DNA of 64,000 nucleotides from Rhodoluna sp. (GTDB lineage: Bacteria > Actinomycetota > Actinomycetes > Actinomycetales > Microbacteriaceae). How positions within the stretch are numbered: the first letter of the stretch is position 1; the number at the start of each line of letters is the position of its first letter. The DNA is taken from positions 215,412-279,411 of the forward strand of contig JAHEBZ010000002.1 in assembly GCA_024641985.1 (NCBI GenBank), written 5' to 3'. A program made the translations under genes and the position numbers. This document shows, in pieces, positions 43,132 to 52,218 of this stretch. The notes beneath the pieces were generated by a model that did not search any database, was not told where the DNA came from, and saw only the letters and a list, made by a program, of their open reading frames with translations.

Positions 43132-44202
43132 TTCGTCTGCGCCGGCGCGCTTATCGGCATCGCTGCGCTTCTCAAATGGGTCAGCGTGGGTGGCCAGCGA
43201 GCTCATTAGGCGCCTAAGTGAGTCAACTCGGCCGGCACCGGTTTCGCCAAGTCGGCCATCGGTTATGGCAAGGTCTAGTTCGCAGTCGGGGGCCCCGGCT
43301 AAGTGGCTGCAGTCTCGAGGGCAGGTTTCGATCACGGCATACAAATCTTCGAACGAGCGCAAAATATTTTCGGGTTTCACGTGCCCAAGCCCAAACGACC
43401 GAACGCCGGGGGTGTCGATAATCCAGGCATCGCTTAGTTGAATAGCTCGAACCGAACTCGATGTGTGCCGCCCTCTGCCGGTAACGGCATTAACCCCGCC
43501 GGTGGCCCGAAATTGGTCTGGGGCCAGTGCGTTAACCAGGGTCGATTTGCCAACCCCCGAGTGGCCAACCATCACGGTGGTTTGGTTCTTCAGCAGCTCG
43601 CGCAACACATCGATGCTTGGGTCATCGGATCTGTTGAGAATAACCGGGATGCTTAGCCCGACAAAATTTTTGAGGAACGGCGCAGGGTCGGCCAAATCGA
43701 CCTTGGTGATTACCAAAATGGGCTTGAGGCCGGCATCGTAGGCGGCAGCCAAATAGCGGTCGATGAGCCGGGTTCGAGGTTCGGGGTTTTCGATTGCCAC
43801 CACAATGGCCATCTGAGTGGCATTTGCCACAATCACGCGCTCAACCAAATCGCTGTCGTCGGCGCTTCTGCGAAGCAGCGAGGTTCGCGGTTCGACTCGA
43901 ACTATGCGGGCAAGTGCGCCCTCGGTTTCAGAGGTGTCGCCGGCCAGTGCAACTCGGTCGCCAACGGCGGCGCCGGCTTTGCGCAACTCTTTGCCCATTG
44001 TTGCCGTGATGAGGCGCTCGTCGTGTTCGAGCAAAATTCGATAACGGCCCATGTCGACACCGGTCACAAGGCCAATTGGCGCTGATTTGTGTTCGGGTCT
44101 TTTTTTGGTTCTGGGTTTATTGCCCTTTGGGTTAGGGCGCACGCGCACATCGGTTTCATCCAGGTCGTGTTGCCCCGGGTCTGGCTCATAGAGCCAACTC
44201 AA
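43129..44202 (-). CDS. rsgA: Small ribosomal subunit GTPase RsgA
   Basis: Circularly permuted GTPase that helps mature the 30S subunit. At 357 aa with an N-terminal OB domain (APIGLVTGVDMGRYRILLE). The G-motifs run G4 (ITKVDLADP), G1 (VGHSGVGKSTLVNALAP), G3 (DTPGVRSFGLGHV), followed by the zinc module CPRDCSHLAGAPDCELD. I chose the TTG at 44202, which overlaps the aroA stop (TTGA) and has GAGGG 6 nt before it; the frame is open further but lies inside aroA. Translational coupling to aroA is likely. Actinobacteria commonly place rsgA directly after aroA. Confidence 0.92.
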   Translation of the reverse strand: MSWLYEPDPGQHDLDETDVRVRPNPKGNKPRTKKRPEHKSAPIGLVTGVDMGRYRILLEHDERLITATMGKELRKAGAAVGDRVALAGDTSETEGALARIVRVEPRTSLLRRSADDSDLVERVIVANATQMAIVVAIENPEPRTRLIDRYLAAAYDAGLKPILVITKVDLADPAPFLKNFVGLSIPVILNRSDDPSIDVLRELLKNQTTVMVGHSGVGKSTLVNALAPDQFRATGGVNAVTGRGRHTSSSVRAIQLSDAWIIDTPGVRSFGLGHVKPENILRSFEDLYAVIETCPRDCSHLAGAPDCELDLAITDGRLGETGAGRVDSLRRLMSSLATHADPFEKRSDADKRAGADE

Positions 44203-45494
44203 GCGCGGCCCTCGAGCATGTTCAGCCACATCTTGTCGAAGGTTGGCATGGTCTTTGAAGTTGTTGTGATGTCTTCGATCTGGATGCCCGCAACGCGAAG
44301 GCCAATTATTGCGCCGGCCGTTGCCATGCGGTGATCTTCGTAGGTGTGCCAAAGCGCACCGTGCAAGGTTTCGCTCGGGTCAATCTCGAGGCCATCGGCA
44401 GTTTCGCGCGCAACTCCACCAATTCGATTGATCTCGGTTGCCAACGCTGCCAAACGATCGGTTTCGTGCCCACGCAGGTGAGCAACGCCGCGAATAACGG
44501 TTGGCGAATCGGCCAGCGCGGCCAGCGCCGCTATAACCGGGGTCAGTTCGCCGCCAATCGAAAGATCGATGTCGATGCCGTGAATTTGGCCGTTGCCGGT
44601 GATTGTTAGCCCGCGTTCATCGCGCACAATAGTGGCACCCATCTGCTGCAAAATGCCATCAAATTCATCGCCCACCTGAGTGGTGGTTTCTGGCCAACCG
44701 GTTATCGAAACCGAACCTCCGGCAACCATTGCAGCTGCCAAAAACGGGCCGGCGTTTGACAGGTCTGGTTCGATGGCAAAGGTGCCACCCGAAATGGCTC
44801 CGGGTTCGACCCGCCAAACCGCTTGCGACGGGCTTGAAACAATTACGCCTCGTTTTTCTAGGCAATCGAGAGTCATCTCGATGTGTGGCATCGATGGCAG
44901 ATGTTCGCCCTCGTGTTTGAGTGTTAGGCCCTGGTCAAACCGCGCTGCAGCAAGCAGCAAACCCGAAACAAACTGGCTCGAGGCAGAGGCATCGATGGTT
45001 AGTTGGCCGCCAGCAACCGAGCCTTTGCCATGAACCGTAAATGGTAAAGCAGCCGCGCCCTCATCTGTCACGCTAACGCCAAGTGCGCGAAGGCTTTCGA
45101 TGGTGGTGTGCATTGGCCGGCGACGAGCGGCAGCATCGCCGTCAAACTGAATATCGCCATTCGCCAAAACCGACATCGGAGGAACAAAGCGCATTACGGT
45201 GCCGGCTAGGCCGCAGTCGATGTTGGCGGCACGTTCGAAAGCCGCTGGAATTATCTCTAAATCGCCATTTTGGAGTTCGTTGATTTGAGTGCCAAGCAAC
45301 CGCAGCGCCTCGATCATTAGTGCGCTGTCACGCGAGGCGAGAGGTGCGGTTAGCAGAGTTGGGCCATCGGCCAGGGCCGATAAAACAAGTTCGCGGTTGG
45401 TGAGCGACTTTGAGCCCGGCAGCGAAACGGTCGCGTTGAGGGCGCCGCTTGCCATTGGAGCGGGCCAGGGCTGGGAATAGGTCGATGAAGTCAT
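44199..45494 (-). CDS. aroA: 3-phosphoshikimate 1-carboxyvinyltransferase (EPSP synthase)
   Basis: Sixth step of the shikimate pathway, joining shikimate 3-phosphate with PEP. At 431 aa. SLPGSKSLTNRELVLSALADG with the active Lys/Arg, DCGLAGTVMRFVPPMSVLANG (the LAGTxxRF site), DASASSQFVSGLLLAAARF, DLSNAGPFLAAAMVAGG and HRMATAGAIIGL mark both domains. Divergent from the sigma factor gene, whose promoter reaches into the first aroA codons. It is the first gene of the directon ending in cysE. The TAATTT at 8 nt before its ATG may be its -10 box. Confidence 0.95.
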   Translation of the reverse strand: MTSSTYSQPWPAPMASGALNATVSLPGSKSLTNRELVLSALADGPTLLTAPLASRDSALMIEALRLLGTQINELQNGDLEIIPAAFERAANIDCGLAGTVMRFVPPMSVLANGDIQFDGDAAARRRPMHTTIESLRALGVSVTDEGAAALPFTVHGKGSVAGGQLTIDASASSQFVSGLLLAAARFDQGLTLKHEGEHLPSMPHIEMTLDCLEKRGVIVSSPSQAVWRVEPGAISGGTFAIEPDLSNAGPFLAAAMVAGGSVSITGWPETTTQVGDEFDGILQQMGATIVRDERGLTITGNGQIHGIDIDLSIGGELTPVIAALAALADSPTVIRGVAHLRGHETDRLAALATEINRIGGVARETADGLEIDPSETLHGALWHTYEDHRMATAGAIIGLRVAGIQIEDITTTSKTMPTFDKMWLNMLEGRA

Positions 45495-45499
45495 TGGTT
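45473..45499 (+). promoter_or_regulatory. SigR/SigH-type promoter of the sigma factor gene
   Basis: GGGAAT (45473-45478), exactly 18 nt, then GTT (45497-45499): a perfect match to the GGAAT-N18-GTT consensus known for SigR in Streptomyces and SigH in mycobacteria. It lies about 50 nt before the sigma gene ATG and inside the aroA start, so the factor probably drives its own synthesis. Confidence 0.75.
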
Positions 45500-45547
45500 T
45501 CTAAATTAGCAGCAGAAATCGGTATCTCGAGATAGAAAGGTCGTTCA

Positions 45548-46213
45548 ATGTCTGGCTTTGCTTTCAACAGCCCGAGCTTCGCTGGCCGCAGGCTAAACTC
45601 GAAGGCAATGAAGGCTAAACCGAACGACCAAGAGCGCAGCAAGATTCTGGCTTTCGAGCAGCAGGCGCTGCCGCTAATGCCACAGCTTTATGGCGCCGCT
45701 TTGCGCTGGACTCGAAACCCTTCAGATGCCGAAGATTTGGTGCAAGAAACTTTTGCTAAGGCGTTTGTGGCCTGGGGGCAATTTCAACAGGGCACAAACC
45801 TAAAGGCTTGGCTCTACCGCATCATGACTAACACCCATATAAATCTCTATAACAAACGAGCCAAAGACCAAGCCAAGGGTGGTCTAGACGACCTCGAAGA
45901 TTGGCAGCTTGGCTCGGCCGAGTCGGTCACTTCGCTAGCCTCGCGGTCTGCCGAACTCGAGGCAATCGACAACTTGCCTTCTGAGACCATCAAGAAGGCG
46001 CTACACGAGATTCCCGATGAATTCCGCATGGTGGTTTATTACGCGGTGGTCGATGGCTTGCCTTATGCCGAGATTGCCGAAGTGATGCAAACTCCGGTGG
46101 GCACAGTGATGAGCCGTTTGCACCGAGGCAAAAAACTTTTGAAAAAATTGTTGGCCGAATATGCGGCCAGCGAGGGTTATGACATCACCGCAGAATCAGC
46201 AGGAGATAAATAA
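45548..46213 (+). CDS. SigR/SigH-type ECF sigma factor
   Basis: Group 4 sigma factor of 221 aa. Region 2: [24 protein letters not shown] and [19 protein letters not shown]; region 4: [28 protein letters not shown]. The sequence is closest in pattern to SigR (ECF12) of Streptomyces and SigH of mycobacteria, which answer thiol-oxidative stress. GAAAGG precedes the ATG at 45548; a second ATG at 45608 gives a shorter form, similar to the two SigR isoforms in Streptomyces, though that is only suggestive. The anti-sigma gene overlaps its stop by 1 nt. A SigR-type promoter sits upstream, so autoregulation is expected. Confidence 0.92.
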   Translation: MSGFAFNSPSFAGRRLNSKAMKAKPNDQERSKILAFEQQALPLMPQLYGAALRWTRNPSDAEDLVQETFAKAFVAWGQFQQGTNLKAWLYRIMTNTHINLYNKRAKDQAKGGLDDLEDWQLGSAESVTSLASRSAELEAIDNLPSETIKKALHEIPDEFRMVVYYAVVDGLPYAEIAEVMQTPVGTVMSRLHRGKKLLKKLLAEYAASEGYDITAESAGDK

Positions 46214-46461
46214 TGACTTTCGATTGCCAAGAAACAAAGCGCCACGTTCACGAGTATCTGCACAACGAACTTAGTGACACCGAAATCAGCGAGATCACCG
46301 CACACCTTGCCAATTGCGATAGCTGCGAAACCGACTACGACATGGAAAACCTAATTAACGGTGCCATTCGAGAATCGTGCACCGAAGTTGCGCCCCAAGA
46401 GCTTGCCGATCGCGTTTTAGCCGAAATTCGACGCATTCAAGCAAACGGCGGCAGCCACTAG
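46213..46461 (+). CDS. RsrA/RshA-type zinc anti-sigma factor
   Basis: An 82-aa redox-sensing anti-sigma factor. The zinc residues C5, H31, C35 and C38 have the same spacing as C11, H37, C41 and C44 of Streptomyces RsrA; C56 sits where RsrA has C62. The HLANCDSC motif is the ZAS hallmark. In the reduced, zinc-loaded form it binds the sigma factor; disulfide formation would release it. Its ATG overlaps the sigma gene stop (TAATG), which gives strong coupling. A terminator hairpin follows the stop at 46453-46499. Confidence 0.92.
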   Translation: MTFDCQETKRHVHEYLHNELSDTEISEITAHLANCDSCETDYDMENLINGAIRESCTEVAPQELADRVLAEIRRIQANGGSH

Positions 46462-46499
46462 GCAGCCAACGAAACGTAAAACCAGCCTGGTGGCTTCTT
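46453..46499 (+). terminator. Terminator after the anti-sigma gene
   Basis: AGCCACTAGGC (46453-46463) pairs with GCCTGGTGGCT (46485-46495) over 11 bp, one G-U, followed by TCTTTT. It separates the sigma operon from the convergent SGNH gene. Confidence 0.6.
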
Positions 46500-47111
46500 T
46501 TACTCTGGCTCGGGCAGCCCCAGCCATTCATACCAGCCACGATTCAACACCAGCCAAGCCAATAGGCCGTGACCAACTTGCCCCGGGATTCCGTGCCGCG
46601 AATCAGCAAGATCTTGGTTCCAGCCTTCGTGCTCTACGAGTGGCCTAAAGCAGTCGACGAATGGAATCGCTCTGCGGTTTGCCACATCTTCGAAACCTGA
46701 TGCCAAATGTTCGATCTCGTTGTTGAGCTCTGGGTTGCGATGCGGAGTTGGGCCAACTAAAAACGTTTCGATGCCAGCTCGTTTAGCTTCATCGACAATC
46801 GTGGCAATGTTTAGGCGGCTTCTTGAAATTGAAATGCCTGCAGCCGGGTCGGCATTAGAAAGCGCAATTACCAGACGGTTTTCGGTGTCGGCACTAAATC
46901 GTTTTTGAACTTCTGTGGCCCAGCGCTCTGCGAGCATGGTGGTGGTTTCATCGGGTGCGGGTAGCGCAAATATATCTATGCGTGGCTCGGCCGATGGCGT
47001 TTTGGCGGTTACGCGACCAACCCAGCCCATGCCCTTTGGGTCGCCGGCTGCCGAAACCAGCGCATCGCCAAGAATGACGATGCGCACATCGCGGCGCGGT
47101 TCTGGTTGCAT
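46500..47111 (-). CDS. SGNH/GDSL-type hydrolase
   Basis: A 203-aa hydrolase of the SGNH fold. The first block is RIVILGDALVSAAGDPKGMGWVGRV, where the usual GDS is GDA; the nucleophile serine would therefore be displaced. A Gly follows at GWVGR and a His near the end (DSRHGIPGQVGHGLLA) sits in the usual catalytic His region. If the Ala at the nucleophile position is real, the protein may be inactive or use another residue. It is read from the same operon as kgd, whose stop is 1 nt before its ATG. No signal peptide is visible. Confidence 0.75.
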   Translation of the reverse strand: MQPEPRRDVRIVILGDALVSAAGDPKGMGWVGRVTAKTPSAEPRIDIFALPAPDETTTMLAERWATEVQKRFSADTENRLVIALSNADPAAGISISRSRLNIATIVDEAKRAGIETFLVGPTPHRNPELNNEIEHLASGFEDVANRRAIPFVDCFRPLVEHEGWNQDLADSRHGIPGQVGHGLLAWLVLNRGWYEWLGLPEPE

Positions 47112-47112
47112 G

Positions 47113-50100
47113 CTAGATCGAGAAGGCGCGCTGCACGAGGTCGGCCTGTTCTACGGCGTGACTCTTAGCAGAACCGGTTGCTGGCGAGGCGCTCGCAGGG
47201 CGAGAGACAAGCTTGGCAACCTGGCCGTTCATATAACGAGGCAAGAACAATCCCATGTAGGTCCAAGGGCCTTGGTTGGCTGGCTCATCTTGAACCCATA
47301 CCAATTCGGCATTCGGATACTCGGCATATGCCGCCTTGATCTCGTCTACCGGAGTTGGGTAAAGCTGCTCAACTCGCACGATCGCGGTGGTTCCGTCGCC
47401 GCGCTTTTGAGCTTCGGCCAGTAGATCCCAATAAACCTTGCCAGAGCAGAACAGCACGCGACGAACCGCGTTTTTGTCTAGGTTTTGCTCATCTTTGATA
47501 ACTGGCTGGAAGGTGCCGTTGGTGAAGTCTTCGACAGAAGATGATGCAGCCTTTAGGCGAAGCATTGACTTAGGGGTGAAAACAATCAGCGGACGCTTTG
47601 GGGTGGAGTAGGCCTGGCGACGCAACAGGTGGAAGTGCGAAGCCGGGGTTGAAGGCTGCGCGACAGTCATGTTGTTTTCGGCACAGAGCTGCAAATAGCG
47701 CTCGATTCGAGCCGATGAGTGGTCAGGGCCCTGGCCTTCGTAACCGTGAGGCAACAACAGAACAACACCAGAGTGTTGGTTCCACTTTTGCTCGGCCGAA
47801 GAGATGAACTCATCGATGATGGTTTGCGCACCGTTAGCGAAGTCGCCAAACTGGGCCTCCCACAAGACCAAAGCGTTCTTGTTCTCTACGGCATAACCGT
47901 ATTCGTAACCCATGGCTGCATACTCGCTCAGCAGCGAGTCGTAGATATAGAACTTAGCTTGGTCTTCGCTTAGGTTGCGCAGCGGCATCCATTCTTGACC
48001 GTTTTCGCGATCGTGGAACACCGCGTGGCGTTGAACGAAGGTGCCGCGGCGGCTGTCTTGGCCGGCCATGCGAACGGTTTTGCCTTCAAGCAATAGAGAG
48101 CCCAGAGCAAGAAGTTCACCGAAGCCCCAGTCGATGCCACCCTCGCGGCTCATTTCAACGCGCTTAGCCAAAAGCTGCTGCAGCTTTGGGTGCACATTAA
48201 AGCCTGGAGGCTGGTTGTTGTGCGCGTTGCCAATTAGCTCAACAATGTTGCGTGAGATGGCGGTTGCGTGCTCTACGCCGGTGTGGTCGCTGGCAGTGGT
48301 GCCGATGCCAACTGGGCGAGGCACCAAGGCTGGGGCTGCAACCATTGCTTCGTGAACTTCAACAAAGGCGTTCTCAAGGCGGCTCTGGAACCCGGTGTTA
48401 GCTGCTTCGAATTCTTCGCGAGTGATGTCGCCTCGGCCAACAAGTGACTCTAGGTAAAGGGTGCGAACAGAGCGCTTTGCCTCGATCAAGTTGTACATAA
48501 GTGGCTGGGTCATCGATGGGTCGTCGCCCTCGTTGTGCCCGCGACGGCGGTAACAAATGATGTCGATGACGACGTCTTTCTTGAATTCCTGACGGAACTC
48601 TAGCGCTAGGCGGGTCACTCGAACAACGGCCTCTGGGTCGTCACCATTCACGTGGAAAATAGGTGCCTGAATGCCCTTGGCGATATCGGTTGAATAAACG
48701 GTTGAGCGTGATTCGCCCGGGGGAGTAGTGAAACCAACCTGGTTGTTGATCACGATGTTGATGGTTCCACCCGTCTTGTAGCCACGAAGCTGCGACATGT
48801 TCAAAACTTCTGGAACAACGCCCTGGCCAGCAAAAGCTGCATCGCCGTGGATGATCACGGGGAGCACCGGATAGATATCTTTTGGAATGGCGTCGATCGC
48901 GTCGAGCTTGGCTCGGACGATACCCTCGACTACCGGGTTTACGGCTTCGAGGTGTGAAGGGTTTGCGGCCAGCGAAACGCGAACCTGCTTACCCTCCATG
49001 TTGGTGAAGGTTCCTTCGGTGCCAAGGTGATATTTAACATCGCCTGAGCCCTGAACTGTCTTTACATCGGTGTTGCCCTCAAACTCGCGGAAAACCTGAC
49101 CATAGGTTTTGCCAGCAACGTTAGTGAGCACGTTTAGGCGGCCGCGGTGGGCCATGCCGATTACAACTTCGTGAAGTTCGGCGTTTGCGGCTTCTTGCAA
49201 AATTTCGTCTAGTGAGGCGATGGTGGATTCGCCGCCCTCAAGCGAGAAGCGCTTTTGGCCAACGAACTTAGTTTGCAAGAAAGTCTCGAAGGCCTCTGCC
49301 TCGTTGAGTTTCTCAAGTATGCGCAGTTGCTCTTCGCGAGTTGGCTTTGAGTATGGTCGCTCGAGCTTTTCTTGGAACCAGGCGCGCTGCGCTGGGTCTT
49401 GAATGTGCATGAACTCGACGCCAACCGTGCGGCAGTAGCTGTCGCGCAAAATCTTGTAGATGTCGCGGAACTGCATCTTTGGCTTGCCACCAAAACCGCC
49501 GGTCTTGTAGGTGCGATCGAGATCCCAGAGGCTTAGGCCGTGGGTGCGAATATCGAGGTCGGGGTGCGAACGCTGCTTGTATTCAAGCGGGTCGACATCG
49601 GCCATCAAGTGCCCACGCACTCGATAGGCGTTGATCATCTCTTGGATGCGGGTTTCTTTGGTGCGGTCGTCTTCGATGTCGCGTTCGAAATCGGTTGCCC
49701 AGCGAACCGGTTCGTAAGGAATGCGAAGGTCTGCGAATATTTCATCGTAGAAACCGCGAGCGCCCAGCAGCAACTCGTGAATCTTTTTGAGGAATTCACC
49801 AGAGCCAGCACCCTGAATGACGCGGTGGTCGTAGGTTGAGGTGAGCGTGATGGTCTTGCTTACGCCAAGCTTTGAAAGCTGTGACTCTGACATGCCCTGG
49901 AACTCGGCTGGGTAGTCGAGCGCGCCAGCGCCAACGATGCAACCCTGACCCTTCATGAGCCTTGGCACAGAGTGAACCGTGCCGATGCCGCCAGGGTTAG
50001 TTAGCGAAATGGTTGATCCGGCAAAATCGCCGCCAGTTAGTTTGTTGTCGCGAGCCTTTTTGACCAACTCTTCGTAGGCGCCAAGGTATTCGGCAAAGTT

Positions 50101-50832
50101 AAGACGCTGTGCTCGTTTGATGTTCGGCACCAAGAGGGCACGAGTGCCATCTTCTTTTGGAATATCGATGGCTAGGCCAAAGTTGATGTTGGCCGGGCTA
50201 ACCGAAGCTGGTTTGCCATCTACAACGTCATAAAAGACGTTTTGGCTTGGGAACTCTTTGAGTGCTCGAATGATTGCAAAGCCGATTAGGTGGGTAAACG
50301 AAACCTTGCCGCCACGGGTGCGAGCCAGGTGGCTGTTGATCACGATTCGGTTGTCGATAAGAAGTTTGGCTGGAATGGTTCGAACCGAGGTGGCCGTTGG
50401 CACCTCGAGTGAGGCATCCATGTTGGTGGCAAGAGCCTTTGACATGCCCTTGAGAATGTTGACTGTGTCTTCTTCGACTTCGCCGGCCTCGACTGTGTTG
50501 ATTAGGCCGGTAACCGGAGCTTGCGCAGGAATTGGCTGAGGCTTTGCTTCTACGCGAGTTGTCTTGGCTATCAATTGAGCCGGCTCGGTTGGAGTTGCGG
50601 CCGGGGCTGCTGCCTGAACCGGGGCTGCTGCCTGAACCGGAATTGTGACCGGCCCGGTGGTGGCGTGAGGGGTTTCGGTTGGCTTGTAGTTCTCGAGTAT
50701 TGGCCACCAGGCCTTATCTACCGAGTCGGGGTTTGCCTTGAATTGAGCATACATTTCGTCGACTAACCAATCGTTAGCTCCGAATGCGTTTTCACCGTTT
50801 GCGTTCTCGCCGTTGCCTGACAGAGAAACCAC
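47113..50832 (-). CDS. kgd: Multifunctional 2-oxoglutarate decarboxylase / E2o fusion (Kgd)
   Basis: Large actinobacterial TCA enzyme, 1239 aa. After an N-terminal WPILENY-type tail and an Ala/Pro/Gln linker (about residues 55-105, with tandem VQAAAP repeats) comes an E2o-like succinyltransferase domain (SVRTIPAKLLIDNRIVINSH, TLTSTYDHRVIQGAGSGEFL), then the ThDP-dependent 2-oxoglutarate decarboxylase domains (GMAHRGRLNVLTNVAGKT, IHGDAAFAGQGVVPEVLN, NNQVGFTTPPGESRSTVYST). Fits SucA-like Kgd of mycobacteria. GTG start; AATCAT at 6 nt. Followed by the SGNH hydrolase gene. Confidence 0.96.
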   Translation of the reverse strand: MVSLSGNGENANGENAFGANDWLVDEMYAQFKANPDSVDKAWWPILENYKPTETPHATTGPVTIPVQAAAPVQAAAPAATPTEPAQLIAKTTRVEAKPQPIPAQAPVTGLINTVEAGEVEEDTVNILKGMSKALATNMDASLEVPTATSVRTIPAKLLIDNRIVINSHLARTRGGKVSFTHLIGFAIIRALKEFPSQNVFYDVVDGKPASVSPANINFGLAIDIPKEDGTRALLVPNIKRAQRLNFAEYLGAYEELVKKARDNKLTGGDFAGSTISLTNPGGIGTVHSVPRLMKGQGCIVGAGALDYPAEFQGMSESQLSKLGVSKTITLTSTYDHRVIQGAGSGEFLKKIHELLLGARGFYDEIFADLRIPYEPVRWATDFERDIEDDRTKETRIQEMINAYRVRGHLMADVDPLEYKQRSHPDLDIRTHGLSLWDLDRTYKTGGFGGKPKMQFRDIYKILRDSYCRTVGVEFMHIQDPAQRAWFQEKLERPYSKPTREEQLRILEKLNEAEAFETFLQTKFVGQKRFSLEGGESTIASLDEILQEAANAELHEVVIGMAHRGRLNVLTNVAGKTYGQVFREFEGNTDVKTVQGSGDVKYHLGTEGTFTNMEGKQVRVSLAANPSHLEAVNPVVEGIVRAKLDAIDAIPKDIYPVLPVIIHGDAAFAGQGVVPEVLNMSQLRGYKTGGTINIVINNQVGFTTPPGESRSTVYSTDIAKGIQAPIFHVNGDDPEAVVRVTRLALEFRQEFKKDVVIDIICYRRRGHNEGDDPSMTQPLMYNLIEAKRSVRTLYLESLVGRGDITREEFEAANTGFQSRLENAFVEVHEAMVAAPALVPRPVGIGTTASDHTGVEHATAISRNIVELIGNAHNNQPPGFNVHPKLQQLLAKRVEMSREGGIDWGFGELLALGSLLLEGKTVRMAGQDSRRGTFVQRHAVFHDRENGQEWMPLRNLSEDQAKFYIYDSLLSEYAAMGYEYGYAVENKNALVLWEAQFGDFANGAQTIIDEFISSAEQKWNQHSGVVLLLPHGYEGQGPDHSSARIERYLQLCAENNMTVAQPSTPASHFHLLRRQAYSTPKRPLIVFTPKSMLRLKAASSSVEDFTNGTFQPVIKDEQNLDKNAVRRVLFCSGKVYWDLLAEAQKRGDGTTAIVRVEQLYPTPVDEIKAAYAEYPNAELVWVQDEPANQGPWTYMGLFLPRYMNGQVAKLVSRPASASPATGSAKSHAVEQADLVQRAFSI

Positions 50833-50898
50833 CTCTTTATGATTGTCCGTTCGATGTGCAGGTCAAGCCTACCCCAAGAAGGCTATGCTGATAGGACG

Positions 50899-52218
50899 AT
50901 GAACGAGTGGTGGATGCTGTTTTTTGGCATGATTCTGACCGTTGGCACCGGCTTGTTCGTGGCCAGCGAGTTTTCGCTCGTGAATCTCGAGCGAAGCGAA
51001 CTCGAGGCCAGGCGTGAACGCGGTGAACGCGGCCTGAGCAATACCATCCGTGCCCTAAAAAAGACCAGCACGCACCTTTCGGGTGCCCAGCTTGGCATCA
51101 CGCTAACCACCATGCTCACCGGGTTTTTGGTTGAGCCTGCCCTAACCAGTCTTTTGAAACCAACTCTCATAAATTTGGGCCTCGCCGAAAACCTTCAAGA
51201 GGCAGTTGGTTTGGCTCTTAGCATTTTCATCGCCACAGTGATTTCAACCTTGATAGGCGAATTGGTTCCCAAAAAACTCGCGCTGTCGATTCCGCTCGAA
51301 GTTAATAAATTTGTGATCGGCTTTCAGTTGGCCTTCACCTGGTTCTTCACTTGGATGATTTTTCTGTTGAATTTTGTGGGCAATGCAATTGTTCGCTCAT
51401 TCGGCATTGAACCGAAAGAAGAGCTGAGTTCTGCTCGCACAGCCGAAGAGCTCTCGTCGCTGGTTAGACGCTCGGCAAGCCTCGGAGCGTTAGATGCGCA
51501 AACGGCAACCTTGCTAACCAAAACCCTCGCCATGAGTCAACTGGTTGCAGCCGATGTCATGACCCCAAGACCTCGAATGCAATCACTTGAGAGTTCTGAG
51601 ACGGTGCTCTCGGTGATCGAACTGTCGGTGAAAACCGGCTATTCACGGTTTCCGATTCACGAGGGTTCGACAGACGAAATCATCGGGGTGGCTCACATAA
51701 AACAAGCTGTGGCCGTGCCTCGCGAAAAACGAGCCGAACTGCCGGTGACGGCCATCATGGTTGAGGCTTTGCGGGTGCCAGAAACCATGCCCCTCGAATC
51801 GCTCTTAGTTGAGTTGCGAGCTAAGGGTTTGCAGCTTGCGATTGTTGTCGATGAATACGGCGGCACCGCGGGCATCGCCACGCTCGAAGACCTAATCGAA
51901 GAGCTCGTAGGTGAGCTTGTCGACGAACATGATAGAGCCAAGGTCGGGGTTACCCGAGGCGCAAATTCGTCGGTGCTATTTCCAGGAATGATTCGCCCAG
52001 ACGAACTCCTCGAAATGGCTATCAAAGTTCCGGCCGATGGCGCCTACGAAACGGTGGCTGGCTACATGATGAGTGTTCTCGGCCGAATTCCCGCCGTTGG
52101 TGACGAGGTTGAAATTGAAGACGGTGTTCTAAGAATCGAACGCATGGATGGGCGTCGGGCTGATCGCGTGCGATTCACGCCTTCTGCCGAAGCTCTAGAG
52201 GCGGTGTCTAATGACTAG
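50899..52218 (+). CDS. CNNM/HlyC-CorC family membrane protein (first copy)
   Basis: A 439-aa protein: an N-terminal DUF21 transmembrane domain (MLFFGMILTVGTGLFVASEFSLV, LIGELVPKKLALSIP), then a CBS pair (VMTPRPRMQSLESSETVLSV, AIMVEALRVPETMPLESLLV), and a CorC-HlyC C-terminal domain (DEYGGTAGIATLEDLIEELVG, IEDGVLRIERMDGRRADRVR). The family is linked to magnesium or cobalt transport in bacteria, but the direct activity of most members is unsettled. ATG at 50899 is chosen over an upstream in-frame start at 50839. The second copy overlaps its last 8 nt. Confidence 0.9.
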   Translation: MNEWWMLFFGMILTVGTGLFVASEFSLVNLERSELEARRERGERGLSNTIRALKKTSTHLSGAQLGITLTTMLTGFLVEPALTSLLKPTLINLGLAENLQEAVGLALSIFIATVISTLIGELVPKKLALSIPLEVNKFVIGFQLAFTWFFTWMIFLLNFVGNAIVRSFGIEPKEELSSARTAEELSSLVRRSASLGALDAQTATLLTKTLAMSQLVAADVMTPRPRMQSLESSETVLSVIELSVKTGYSRFPIHEGSTDEIIGVAHIKQAVAVPREKRAELPVTAIMVEALRVPETMPLESLLVELRAKGLQLAIVVDEYGGTAGIATLEDLIEELVGELVDEHDRAKVGVTRGANSSVLFPGMIRPDELLEMAIKVPADGAYETVAGYMMSVLGRIPAVGDEVEIEDGVLRIERMDGRRADRVRFTPSAEALEAVSND

